Shown in pieces: positions 24,432-35,290 of a stretch of 64,000 bases of DNA. The notes beneath the pieces are model-generated. The model was not told the DNA's origin, searched no databases, and saw only the letters and a list, made by a program, of their open reading frames with translations. Location of the stretch: contig NQMI01000198.1 of NCBI GenBank assembly GCA_002270565.1, forward strand, positions 1-64,000, written 5' to 3'. The translations under genes were made by a program, and so were the position numbers. Positions within the stretch are counted from its first letter, which is position 1; each line of letters begins with the position of its first letter. This DNA comes from Stenocarpella maydis (lineage: Eukaryota > Ascomycota > Sordariomycetes > Diaporthales > Diaporthaceae).

Positions 24432-24966
24432 TATATACCTAGGTAGAATTCCTCACAGTTCTAAAGCCTGTGCGCTGTGTAGAGGCGGTGGCTATGCATC
24501 TGTCCCCGCCCCACGCCCAATATAATATACACACAACCGGAATACTCGGGCTTTTATGGTGGATTCGGTGCTGGGTGGTGGACGAGGGGTGAAGCTGCAG
24601 CCAGCGTGAACACGGGCTGCGGCTGCCTGGCTTTATCGGACTTATTAAGTGGCACATGAGTGGCATTGTGGATGGCCCGACCCCCGAGGCTGGTTTGTCT
24701 GACAGCGTCATCGAAGTGCACACTGAAAAAAAAGCCAATTCAGGAAGGAGAGGTCGACTGGGCCCAGATAGGCGGGCCTCGCAGGCCTCGCAGGCCTCGC
24801 AGGCCGAATCACAGCAGAACCAGAGCCGGGCTATGAATCCATCCGCTGCGGGTGAGACAAGAAGCTCACAACGACCTCGCCCTGACCAAGCTCGCGGCAC
24901 GCCATCGAGCATGCTTACTTGACTACCCCAACCAAAACCCCAAGCATATAAGATTCATCATTCCGC
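23067..24966. other. Intergenic, no gene seen
   Basis: This should hold the 3' UTR of the SR-protein gene and the promoter of the next gene. It contains a CAT microsatellite, a TACCTAGGTA palindrome at about 24435 and a GCCTCGCAG 9-mer repeated three times at about 24777-24803. A TATAAG at about 24948 precedes the next gene. Confidence 0.55.
24396..24429. repeat. CAT microsatellite
   Basis: Eleven CAT units in a row in non-coding DNA; the Asp-rich frame on the opposite strand is an artefact of the repeat. Confidence 0.95.
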
Positions 24967-26487
24967 ATGCCGCGCCCGTTGAACCTGCCCTCACGGGCAC
25001 GGCTTAAGCCTCGTGGTTTTTTGAGACCCCCCACAGGGACCACCATGCCCTACTCGACATCCGTCGGCCAGCCCGCCCTGGGTGCAGTCCCCGAGGCGGC
25101 AAGGTCGAAGCCTCACCATGTGAAGAACAATGACGGCACCATAAATAAGTTTCGGAACCCACACCCTTCTTATAAAGCCGCCTTCCAGCACTGGGAGTTT
25201 CCTGTCAAGGCCGTCATGTAAGTCAGCCAGCCCGCCGGGTTGGAAGCTCAGGGTGCGCTGGTGGGGGGCTAGTTGGGGGCTCAAAGGAAGAAGAGGTTGG
25301 GGGTGTTGTACATGGGGAATACTTATTGACATGTCATCCCCAGGGGCCAGCTAGACGGCAGCATGAGAATTCCAGCGCCAAGGGGCGAGACGGTGGCCAT
25401 CCGGGCGCCCACGTTCCTGACGTCCCGCTGGGCATCACGCGACCTGAGGACTACCTGGCTGGGCCACGCATGCCACTACGCCGAGTTCCCAGTAAGCAGC
25501 TTCCCGGGAGCCTGCGTCTCAAGCGCCATGGGCCACGCTGTGCCCCGGCTTCCACGCCGTGTTCCAAGGCAACTTGCCCCTTGGTTCTCTGAGGGCTGAC
25601 TCTCAGTGCTGCAGTCCGGGCTGCGCGTCCTCTTCGACCCGGTCATGGAGGACCGCTGCTCCCCCTTCACCTTCGCGGGCCCGAGGCGGTACACCCGCAG
25701 GGCATGCGGCATCGCCGAGCTGCCGTTCCTCGACGCCGTCTTCATCTCCCACAGCCACTACGACCACCTCTCGCTGCCGACCGTCCAAGAGGTCAAGGCG
25801 CGCTTCCCGCAGGCGCACTTCCTGGTCGGCCTGGGCCTGGGCCGGTGGTTCCGCGAGTCCGGGGTCGACAACGTCACCGAGATGGACTGGTGGGAGGACG
25901 CCGAGGTGACGGTCAGGCCCGGCGACGGCGCCGGCGGCGAGGCCATCACGGCGACCGTGTCGTGCCTCCCGGCGCAGCACGGCTCGGCCCGCAGCCCCTT
26001 TGACCACGACAAGACGCTCTGGTGCTCGTGGGCGGTCAGGTCGGCCGCCAGGTCCGTCTACTTCGCGGGCGACACGGGCTACCGCTCGGTGCCGCCGGCG
26101 ACCCTGGCCGCGGCCGGCGGCGACGACGCGTCGCACGACTACGGCGAGCACGGCCGGGGGCCCCAGCTCTCGGGCCTGCCGACGAACCCGGACTTCGCGC
26201 AGGTGGGCTCCCTGCGCGGGCCCTTCGACCTGGGGCTCATCCCCATAGGGGCGTACGCACCGCGCGCGCTCATGTCGCCGCTGCACGCCGGCCCAGCCGA
26301 TGCCGTCGAGATCTTCCGCGACACACGCTGCCGCGCCGCGCTGGCCATCCACTGGGGCACGTGGGCGCTGACGTCCGAGCCGGTCATGGAGCCGCCCAGG
26401 AGGCTGAAGGAGGCGCTGGGGCGAAGGGGCATCGCCGAGGAGGGGGTGTTTGATGTCTGTGATATCGGCGAGACGCGCGTGTTCTGA
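24967..26487 (+). CDS. NAPE-PLD-like metallo-beta-lactamase hydrolase
   Basis: Three exons (24967-25217, 25344-25491, 25615-26487) give 423 residues; introns of 126 and 123 nt have GTAAGT/CAG and GTAAGC/CAG ends. The second junction yields the family line [18 protein letters not shown]. The metal-binding motif HSHYDH lies in [12 protein letters not shown]; further ligands are probably His in PAQHGS, Asp in FAGDTGY and His in AIHWGTW. This is the NAPE-hydrolysing phospholipase D fold, related to yeast mitochondrial Fmp30, which acts on N-acylphosphatidylethanolamine. The N terminus is basic and lacks acidic residues until past residue 30, compatible with mitochondrial import. An in-frame ATG at 25045 has a better CACC context and sits further from the TATAAG at 24948, so the shorter 397-residue form is possible. 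Confidence 0.92.
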
Positions 26488-27438
26488 GCAGGTCTGGTGG
26501 CCGGTGGCTGGTGGCCGACGGCGGTGATGGCGGCCGGAGGAGGCGCCGAGCGTGCGCCGCGAGTGCATGTTTTGTGGCCCATCATCTAGCAAGGCGTTAC
26601 GGGCAGGGCGCGGGCCTCTATACATTTAGCATCCTTCTGCGTCCAGAAGACAGGGCGTTGTGGGTGGGCTGCTCAGCTTGAGCTGAGGGAATCGACTGCC
26701 CACGAACATGTCACATATCAGACAAGCCGTGACTGCGCTTGTTGTTTTTTGGCATCAACACAGGTTGGATCACCCAAGGCAGCACCTACCTAGCACTTCA
26801 GACAGCACCACAGCGCCGGATTGAAAGGTCCCACCCTACGCCATGGCAAATCGCGATGTAGTTAACGAGAGACAGCCTAGAGGCCAAACTTGTCCAGGTA
26901 GTGAACAGAAGTGTACCAAGTACAGTCTGGATCTCTTCCTGACCTGGCCGTGAAATCCTCCGTAGCGGGACTTGTCCGGTAAAGCATTCGCAACATGATA
27001 GTGTCAGCCATGATATATATAATAACTGATCACCTGACCCGAGGGCGTCTCGCCAGTGGATATTGTGGTCCTGAGGGTGCGACAATGTAGTGAACTAAGG
27101 GCTGCTCACCGACAGCGACCATGCAGCAACCATCACTTGCTTCCACGCCCTGCCTTGGGAGCAGTATTCATGGTTTAAGATACAGAGTCATCTCAGAAGA
27201 GAGACTGATGAGCCTCGCACGGAAGGATGGCATCGCGGTTCGAAGTAGAACCGCAGGAGGACAAGAAGCCTTCCTAGAGGACCGCACACAAGTCTCAACC
27301 TCAACAAGACCAGAGGGTAGGGGTAGTACTAGGAATAAATACTCCTCCTCACGCAAAACACATCCATCTTTCCGGGAATATGTGTGGATTCATGAGCTAG
27401 AATAGAAGCCGGGGCAGATCCTGTTAACCGCGGCTAAT
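26488..27438. other. Intergenic, convergent 3' ends
   Basis: This lies between the convergent ends of the NAPE-PLD-like and mannosidase genes. I see no gene; there is one ACCTACCTAG motif near 26786. Confidence 0.6.
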
Positions 27439-29570
27439 CTACCGCGCAGCCCTCTCCCCGCCAGGGATCCGCACGGGATGAGCCTCAGTGTTGAACACGA
27501 ACTCGTTTGTGTGGTCCGCCTTGACCTGGAAAGGAGCGTCCTAGACGGGGAGGAAAACAGTCAGTGGCTCTGCCCCGCTCACGACCAACAGGCTGGAGGG
27601 GGTGGACAATGCCAAGGGCAGAAACTCACCTCGGCATGGATCAGGTAGCTGTACTTGAGCACCTCGGCAAACCAGAAGCTCTCCTGGAAGTCAGAAAAGC
27701 CGCCGCCGCCAGGGACGTTGACGTCGTTGATTGCGCTGTACCCGCTGCCGACGCGGCACGTCTCATTGATGGCGAGGTACGCCTCCCACGCCCACTCCTG
27801 GTACTTTGTGTCGCCGGTGGCGCGGTACGCGTAGTAGTAGCTCTCGATTACCTCGGGCCGCAGGTAGTACGTGGGGCCATCGACCCAGAAGCCCGCGCGC
27901 TCGTAGAAGCTCTGGTTGCCGCCGGGGGCGGTGGCGCCTGGCGCAGAGTTCTCGCCCAGCCACCGAAACGTCTCGGGGCCGATCTTGGTCGCCGTCTGCA
28001 CGTACGTCTCGCGGCAGCCAGCTACCAGCTCCAGCCCAAAGTCGATGTATGACGGCTCGTTGAGTGTCAGACCGCCCAGGATGAAGTTGCCGCCGTCAAA
28101 GCACGCGACTGTCCCCCGGGTCGTGTTAGCCCTGGGCCCGGAAGGTCTCTCCAGGTCATCTCGTGGGGGCGGGTATGTTGTGCCAGCCAGTCTAGAACAT
28201 TCCAGGCATAAGGACCGCATATACGGGCGGCTGATGCATCCCACACGACACCCGCGTGTCTTGTCCTCGTGCTTGTGTTCACAAGGCCACCCGTGGTGGC
28301 ACAGGCGGCGGACCACAGACTCCACGTGGGATAACTCGTCTACCCAAGACGACATCCCGAAGGCCGCACAGATGACAAGAGAAATTCAAACTTACGATGC
28401 TGAGAGAGGTAAACAATGCCCGCCTCTGTGCCGTTGCGGTAATAGCTCAAAAATGTCAGGTCGGGCCGGCTGGTCGGGTGGCTGGCCAGGAACTTGATGC
28501 TGCTGTCTACAGCCTCCACCCACCTGTCCTTGTACGTCGCGAAGGTTTCGGGGTCGTACAGATACATCTTGATGAGGTACTCGTAGTAGCTGTCGGTGCC
28601 CCCAGTCCAGCCTCCTTTGGAGTCCAGGAACGAGCCGTTGCTGATGGAGATGTCGGTGCCTATGAGGCCCGGGAAAGGCTCACCCAGCTCCGGGTTCAGA
28701 GGGTTGATCAGGTAGGCCTCTGCCTTCTTCGCGAGCTCGCCGTACGACGGGTCTCCTGTCAGGTCAGACAGGCGCTGCCACTCCAAGATGAGCGTGCCGG
28801 TGGTTGCAACACCGTTGGAGGTTGAGTTCCCGATCCTGGGAGGGGCTAGAAAGATGCTGTTGTCCGGGATCCCCGTGGGCGTGTCAAATGTGAACTTGAG
28901 GTTATCAGCCAGGTTCTTGGCCTGTTCTAGAAGGGGCTCAATCTTGCTCGTGTCGTTCACGAAGGATGAGAGGGGTCCCTTCAGAAGGTCGTAGCCTTGG
29001 ATTTCCAGTCAGACGAATTGTTGAAGCCATTCTCAGCCCTCACCCCTGCGGTGATGGAACCGGGAGTTTTTTCACTGACCGGAAAGCAGGCCACCAAGGT
29101 ACCTGATAGTAGTCTCGAAAAGGGAAACCTCGGTATCGTTGAAGCTGACGCTGAAGTCGATGGTCGGGACAAAGTCCAGGATCTGGTTGACAACCTCGGT
29201 GTTGCCGTGGATCAGCGCCGTGCTGAGGGCATCGATGGCGCTGGCACCCCAGCCATTGCTGCTTGCCGGTCAGCCAGCCGGGACTTGATGCATCTGAGGT
29301 CTTCTGTGCTCACCGATCATTCTCGAACGAGTTTGAGACTGGCAGCAAGGAGTCACCGGGGAATGCATATCGGTAATAACCATCCCAGGAGATTTGGAAC
29401 GTCTGCTTGACCGCGTCCGCCCGAGTCTGGTTGTAAACATAGGACGCTGGCGGGCCAAGGTATCTCTGGACCGGTGAGGACCGGCCTTCCCTGACATGGG
29501 AGACGCGAGGAGCCGCAGCTACGTGGGATGCCGTGGCCAAGACGGCGAGGATACAATCTAGAGAATGCAT
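27439..29570 (-). CDS. Secreted GH47 alpha-1,2-mannosidase
   Basis: Five exons on the minus strand (29570-29314, 29258-29080, 28995-28396, 28108-27630, 27540-27439) give 538 residues; introns are 55, 84, 287 and 89 nt with GT/AG ends and consistent phase. Residues 1-19 form a signal peptide ([17 protein letters not shown]). Family 47 signatures follow: [13 protein letters not shown] across junction 1, [48 protein letters not shown] across junction 3, and the C-terminal VFNTEAHP with the Ca2+-binding Thr. It should trim alpha-1,2-linked mannose from N-glycans, either in the secretory pathway or extracellularly; the cleavable signal and lack of a long anchor favour the secreted class I type. 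Several NxS/T sequons are present. The 287-nt third intron is unusually long. Confidence 0.93.
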
Positions 29571-30999
29571 GGCAAAAGAGACGCCGCGACTGGCTGGGAG
29601 AGACCAGAAACGAAGGGAAACCACCTTTGTCAACGACAGGCAGAGCTGAGGAGAAGAGGGCAGAGCAACGGCCTCAGTCAAGGCCTGCTGGGGGAATGCT
29701 CATGACTTTTAAGCCTGGGAGGCTTTCCCCGGGGAACACGCAGACGGAGAGCACCGGAAACTTAAAAGTATTAAAATTACAGTCAACATACGGTTGTTGT
29801 ATGGACGAACAGGCATCATGCACCCTGCCCTGCCAATGTCGCCGGGCTCGACCCTAGCTCTGTGCACCTGCGGGGCGCTCATGACGAGATATGCGAGGAA
29901 TGGTGCTGGCTGCTGCACAACCTGGGGTGCCGACGTCGAGACGTTCGGGGCACGGCAGCTCGGCGGCATGGCCCACTCGGTTCCTGTCACGAGCCTTGAG
30001 TGGTACCGTGGGCCTGCCAGGTGATGGAAACTAGGAGGCTGGTCGACAAGGCAGGTGCAGATACAGTAGACTAGATCTGAGCACTGAGGGTGCTGCAGGG
30101 CGTCGATCGCTGTGGGCGATGTTGTATCTCAGGGGGGTATTCCGCTGCGTACCTGGGTACCTACCTCCCTGTGCCCAGACTAGTAGCAGTAGCCTGAGGG
30201 ACACGAGCGCTTGTTCCATGCGACCGTCCAATGTGATCACGGGAGGTCTGCACCGAGTGGTGGTGTGTGGAGTGTGGAGAGCACTGCTGGCTTTAAATTG
30301 GCATGTTGCCTTGGGCAGATGTGGGTGCGAGACAATGCATGATGATGATGATGATGATGATGAGGGGTCTTAAGGGAGTCAAGAGCGTCAGTATCTTTAT
30401 CCCTCACTCCCCCCCCCCCAAAGCGGGCAGCATGGCAACCCTTGAGCGTGGCATAGCCTCGACCGAGGTGGACGAGGGAGCCCCTTGGCGGGTCCTGAGG
30501 AAGCCCGAGGGCGTTCGACCTGCTAGCCAGGAACTGCCACTTCCAGCTCGATAACACTTGGACGCGTCTTTTTCGCCCTTGGGGTCCGGCAGCAGCTTGC
30601 TTTGCTCGTGGTGAGGGCCGAGCGCCAAGGGTTTTGCACGCAGGCCATCGGCATAGGCACAGGCAGGTACCTGGTTCCTGGTTCCTGGTTCAGGTGCTGG
30701 TGCTGGTTGAGGATGGTGGACGGCATGCCGTAGGGCCTTTTGTGGTTTGGCTACATGCATGGGATGGACCAGCTGCCCCCGTGCGACGGGGTAGCATCGC
30801 ATGCAGGTCAGGGGACGGCGACAGCAACCCCCGCCCCGAGGAGGTAGCAGCATCTCGTTTCTCGAAATGAGATGCATCCCAGAGGACGTCAGCTGCCCCA
30901 GGTGGTACAGACGACAGACGACAGACGACAGACGACTCCATGTGGAGAGTTAGTTTGTAAGCGGCCCCAGACGGACGACGGTCTGGCAGCCGAGGCGGT

Positions 31000-31113
31000 G
31001 CATATATATATATATATACATATGTACATATATGTATATATGTATATGTACATATGTGTATATATGTATATGTACATATATGTATATATGTATATATGTA
31101 TATATATGTACAT
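31000..31113. repeat. Alternating purine-pyrimidine TA-rich tract
   Basis: About 115 bp of ATATAT, ACATATGTAC and GTATATAT units lie some 750 bp upstream of nitrite reductase. The units are self-complementary, so hairpin or Z-like structure is plausible. Confidence 0.9.
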
Positions 31114-31239
31114 GGCTCAGCTGGGTTTATCACCTGAGGCACGCGTGCATCGAAAGTAAGGCGGCTGATGGCTGGAGGGGACGCGGGTCTATTGTGTTGT
31201 ATACACAGTATGATGATGCTTTGAAGAGCCAGAGTCTAT

Positions 31240-31446
31240 TTATCAGGCCTTATCGGCTTCCCCCCCCCGGGGGCGATAAGAGTAGACTGCAGATTAGATT
31301 CTCAGACAAGCAACCTCGGCAGCCCTGTGGCCTGCCTGCCTTGGTTGTTGATTCTTGGTCTTTCTCCGCGGGACATCTGGAGCCTCAAATACGGTGGATA
31401 AGGCTAGGCAATGGCTTACACGCCATTGGCCGCGGCCCCGTTATCA
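31240..31446. promoter_or_regulatory. GATA-factor site cluster upstream of nitrite reductase
   Basis: GATAAG occurs on the plus strand at 31275-31280 and 31397-31402. TTATC (GATAA on the minus strand) occurs at 31240-31244, 31250-31254 and 31441-31445. Fungal AreA/Nit-2 binds HGATAR in promoters of nitrate-assimilation genes, so the cluster fits nitrogen metabolite control. Occupancy is inferred. Confidence 0.7.
31364..31371 (+). promoter_or_regulatory. NirA/Nit-4 binding site
   Basis: CTCCGCGG matches the published NirA consensus CTCCGHGG exactly and lies 494 bp upstream of the nitrite reductase start, between two GATAAG sites. A one-mismatch copy, TTCCGTGG, lies near 31509. Confidence 0.72.
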
Positions 31447-31864
31447 CTCCACCGTCATCGACCGACATGCTGCGAGCTCGAAGCACCTCGGACGTGCTGG
31501 CAGCCCATTCCGTGGAGATGCTAAACCCGCGCAGCCTCGCCAGTCATCCCATGCCATCCAGCTCTTGCTGCTTGGTCTCGGAGATGCTGTTTCTCTGACA
31601 GGCAGACCAGAGTGGCTGCCCCCGGTCCATGCCCGCTGCCGCCTTCTAAAACATCGCCCCGTCTCGTCTCTGCTCTGCTGTCATCATCCCTCCCGTCTTT
31701 ACTATTCTGCAGCCTTTTCCCCTTTTCCTTTCGTGCTGCCTTCACGCGGCCTTTGCTTTTCTGCCGCCAGCCTACCCCGTACCCGGTCGGTCCGAGCCTC
31801 CCACGGCCCTGACCAGAGCCCCAACACATATCGCTGCGTGGCCCTCCGCCGACAGCTGAGGACC

Positions 31865-34800
31865 ATGGCGCATGGCTCCAGGAAGAAGCTTGTTGTCGTG
31901 GGCCTGGGCATGGTCGGCATTGCTTTCATGTAAGCCTTGCCTGTGGCGCTCTCCCTCTCTCTTGCAGCCCCGCCGCCCGCCTCTGACAGTCCAAAAGAGA
32001 AAAGCTCCTCAAGCTCGATGCTCGCGCCCGCGAGTACGACATCACTGTGGTTGGTGAGGAGAGGCATCTCGCCTACAACCGTGTCGGCCTGACCTCCTTC
32101 TTCGAGCACCGCAGGGTCGAGCAGCTCTACCTGAACCCCCTGTCCTGGTACGAGGGCCATGCCGGCTCGGACAATGCACTGGCCTGGCACCTCAACAAGA
32201 CCGTCACAGACATCAACAAGGACCGGAAGACGGTCACTTGTGCCGATGGCTCCGAGATCCCCTACCATATCCTGGTCTTGGCCACCGGTTCCGACGCCCT
32301 GTTGCCTCGCTTCATACCCGGCCACGACGCCCACGGCGTCTTTGTCTACCGGAACATCGATGACCTGGAGAGACTCATAGCCTTCTCCTCCAAGAAAGAG
32401 GGAACCTACGGTGCTGTTGTCGGCGGCGGCCTGCTGGGTCTCGAGGCCGCCAAGGCAATGATGGATCTGAATACCCTGAAACAGGTCAAGGTCATCGAGC
32501 GCAACCGCTGGGTCCTGTCCCGCCAGCTCGACCAGGACGCCGGCAGCATGGTCGTGGAACAAGTCCGCAATCTCGGCGTGGATGTGCTGCTGAGCAAGCG
32601 CGTGGAGAAGATCGAGGTCGGCCAAGACAACTCCGTAGCGGGGCTGCGGTTCGAGGACGGCGAGCTCATGCCCTGCAGCACCATCTGCTTCGCAATCGGC
32701 GTGCGGCCACGGGACGACCTGGCCCGCAGGGCAGGCATCAAGTGCGCGGACCGTGGCGGCGGGATCGCCGTGGACGACGCGCTGAGGACCAGCGCTGAGG
32801 ATATCTACGCCATAGGGGAGTGTGCCTCATGGCACGGCCAGGCTTTCGGCCTGATCGCCCCAGGCGTGGAGATGGCCGATGTGCTGAGCTTCAACCTGAC
32901 CCAGGCAAGACAGCACGCGCCGAGGGCATTCAAGAGGCCCGACCTGAGCACCAAACTAAAGCTGCTGGGCGTCGAGGTCGCCAGCTTTGGCGACTTCTTC
33001 GCGGACAGGGACGGGCCGCAGTCCCTGCCTCCCAAGGTGGCCGCGAGGAGGAGGAAGCAGCTCGAGACCAACGGCAACACCGACGGGAAGACCAACGAGG
33101 TGAAGCTCCTCACAGATGGCCTGCCGTCGCCAGACGTGAAGGCCCTGACGTACAAAGACCCCTTCCAGAACGTGTACAAGAAGTACATCTTCACCACGGA
33201 CGGAAAATACCTCCTGGGAGGCATGATGATCGGCGACACCAGAGACTACATCAAGCTCCTGCCAATGGTCAAGAACCAGAAGGAGCTCGAGGTTGCGCCC
33301 TCGGAGCTCATCCTCGGGGCCAAAAAGGACGGCGACGATGGCGCAGACGACCTGGACGACGACACGCAGATCTGCTCCTGCCACAACGTGACCAAGGGCG
33401 ATATTGTCAACTCGGTAAGGGGCGGCACATGCAAGTCGATCGGGGACGTCAAGTCGTGCACCAAGGCCGGCACGGGCTGCGGAGGCTGCATGCCGCTGGT
33501 CCAGTCCATCTTCAACAAGACCATGGTGAGCATGGGCAACGAGGTCAAAAACAACGTGTGCCCGCACTTCAACTATAGCCGTGCGGACCTGTACAATATC
33601 GTCATGGTGAAGCGCCTCAGGGCCTTCCCGCAGGTCATGAAGGACGCCGGTGTCGTTGCCGACAGCGTCGGGTGCGAGGTGTGCAAGCCCACCGTGGCGA
33701 GCATCTTCGCCAGCCTGTGGAACAAGCACGTCATGGATAAGCCCCAACATGGCCTGCAGGAGACAAACGACCGGTTCCTGGGCAACATCCAGCGCAACGG
33801 CACGTTCAGCGTCGTGCCCCGGGTGTCGGCTGGCGAGATCACCCCGGACAAGATGATAGCCATGGGGGAGGTTGCGAAGAAGTACGGTCTTTACACCAAG
33901 ATCACGGGTGGCCAGCGCATAGACATGTTTGGCGCCAAAAAACAGGACCTGCTCGACATCTGGAAGACGCTCATTGATGCCGGCATGGAAAGCGGGCACG
34001 CATATGCAAAATCCCTGCGGACGGTCAAGAGCTGTGTCGGCACGACATGGTGCCGGTACGGTATAGGTGACAGTGTGGGCATGGCGGTGCGCCTCGAGGA
34101 GCGTTACAAGAGTATCCGGGCTCCGCACAAGATCAAGGGTGGTGTGAGCGGTTGTGTACGCGAGTGTGCCGAGGCACAAAACAAGGAGTGAGTGCTCCTC
34201 CCCCCCCAAGAGTATCGTCACGTTGGATACTAACCCAATACGCAGCTTCGGCCTCATCGCCACAGAGAAGGGTTTCAACATCTTCGTTGGAGGCAACGGC
34301 GGCGCAAAACCTAAACATTCAGAACTCCTCGCCAAGGACGTCCCGCCGTCAGAAGTCATCCCAATATTGGATCGCTACCTCATGTTCTACATCCGCACAG
34401 CAGACAGGCTCCAGCGCACAGCCAGGTGGCTCGAGGGTCTGCCTGGCGGGGTCAAATACCTCCGCGAGGTGATCCTCGACGACAAGCTGGGCATCAACGA
34501 GTCCCTCGAGGCCCAGATGGCCGAGCTGGTAGACTCGTTCTTTGACGAGTGGGCAGAGGCCATCAAGAACCCCTCGATAGCGGCCAAGTTCAAGCAGTTC
34601 GACAACACCGAGGAGAACCTTGAGAACATGGAAGTCGAGCGCGATAGGGACCAGCAGCGGCCCGTATTCTGGGCCAAGGAGCCGGCGAGGGATGACTTCA
34701 AGGGCCTCAGGGGCAGGTGGTCGTCGACGACGTGGGAGCCCATCATTGGCGCGTCGCACTTCGACGGCGCCGACAGCCTGCCCAACGGCATCTCGGCCAC

Positions 34801-35290
34801 CATCAAGCGCGGGGACACGCAGCTGGCCCTGTGGCGCATCCGGGGCAAGTACTACGCCACGCAGCAGATGTGCCCGCACAAGCGCTCCTTCGTGCTCTCG
34901 GATGGCCTTATCGGCGACGAGAAGGCCGACGGGGCGGGGGCGCCCTGGGTGTCGTGCCCCAACCACAAGCGCAACTTTGACCTCGCCGGCGGCACGTGCA
35001 AGAATGACAGCGAGCTGTCCATCGCGACCTTCGAGGTCGAGGAGCGGGGTGACGGGCTCGTCTACCTAAAGCTGCCGCCCGTGGAGGAGCTCGACGCCGC
35101 ACTCGGCACGGCTAAGTGGAGGGTCAAGAAGGGCGAGGCAGAGGGCCAGTTTGCCGAGCTGGACAGGAAGATACACTTCGTGGGCACCAGGGCCAAGAAG
35201 CCCGGCGTCAAGCCGCATGTCGAGCTGCCCATGAAGAGGCCGGTCGAGCTGATGACTGGCGGCTGCGGGGGTACTGGGCTGGACTGGTGA
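31865..35290 (+). CDS. niiA: Assimilatory NAD(P)H nitrite reductase
   Basis: Exons 31865-31929, 31998-34187 and 34246-35290 give 1099 residues, the normal size of fungal NiiA. Introns are 68 nt (GTAAGC...AAAAG) and 58 nt (GTGAGT, ACTAACC branch, GCAG); both restore conserved sequence (VGIAFIEKLLKL and EAQNKDFGLIATEKG). Domains in order: FAD/NAD(P)H reductase with VVVGLGMVG and AVVGGGLLGLEAAK (about 1-410); BFD-like [2Fe-2S] module with CSC and CGGC cysteines (about 479-520); nitrite/sulfite ferredoxin half-domains; siroheme-4Fe4S ligands in KSCVGTTWCRYG and GCVRECAEAQ; C-terminal Rieske-like domain with CPHKRS and CPNHKRN (about 960-1000). It reduces nitrite to ammonium with six electrons in the cytosol. 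Nitrate reductase and nitrate transporter genes, often adjacent, are not in this window. Confidence 0.97.

Larger units (their letters stand above)
29571..31864. other. Intergenic, includes nitrite reductase promoter
   Basis: This is 2.3 kb between the divergent mannosidase and nitrite reductase genes. No gene is recognisable. It carries a GAT microsatellite at about 30339-30363, a tandem GACGACA tract at about 30910-30935, a 115-bp alternating TA/CA/TG tract at 31000-31113, and the GATA and NirA sites listed separately. A C/T-rich leader precedes 31865. Confidence 0.6.

Noticed and set aside
25603..26625. 340-codon minus-strand frame opposite the NAPE-PLD-like gene
   Set aside because: It is Arg/Ala-rich as expected from GC-rich third positions of the real gene on the plus strand, which carries HSHYDH.
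32956..34359. 467-codon minus-strand frame opposite nitrite reductase
   Set aside because: The plus strand encodes all nitrite reductase domains through this region, so the frame is a shadow of codon bias.
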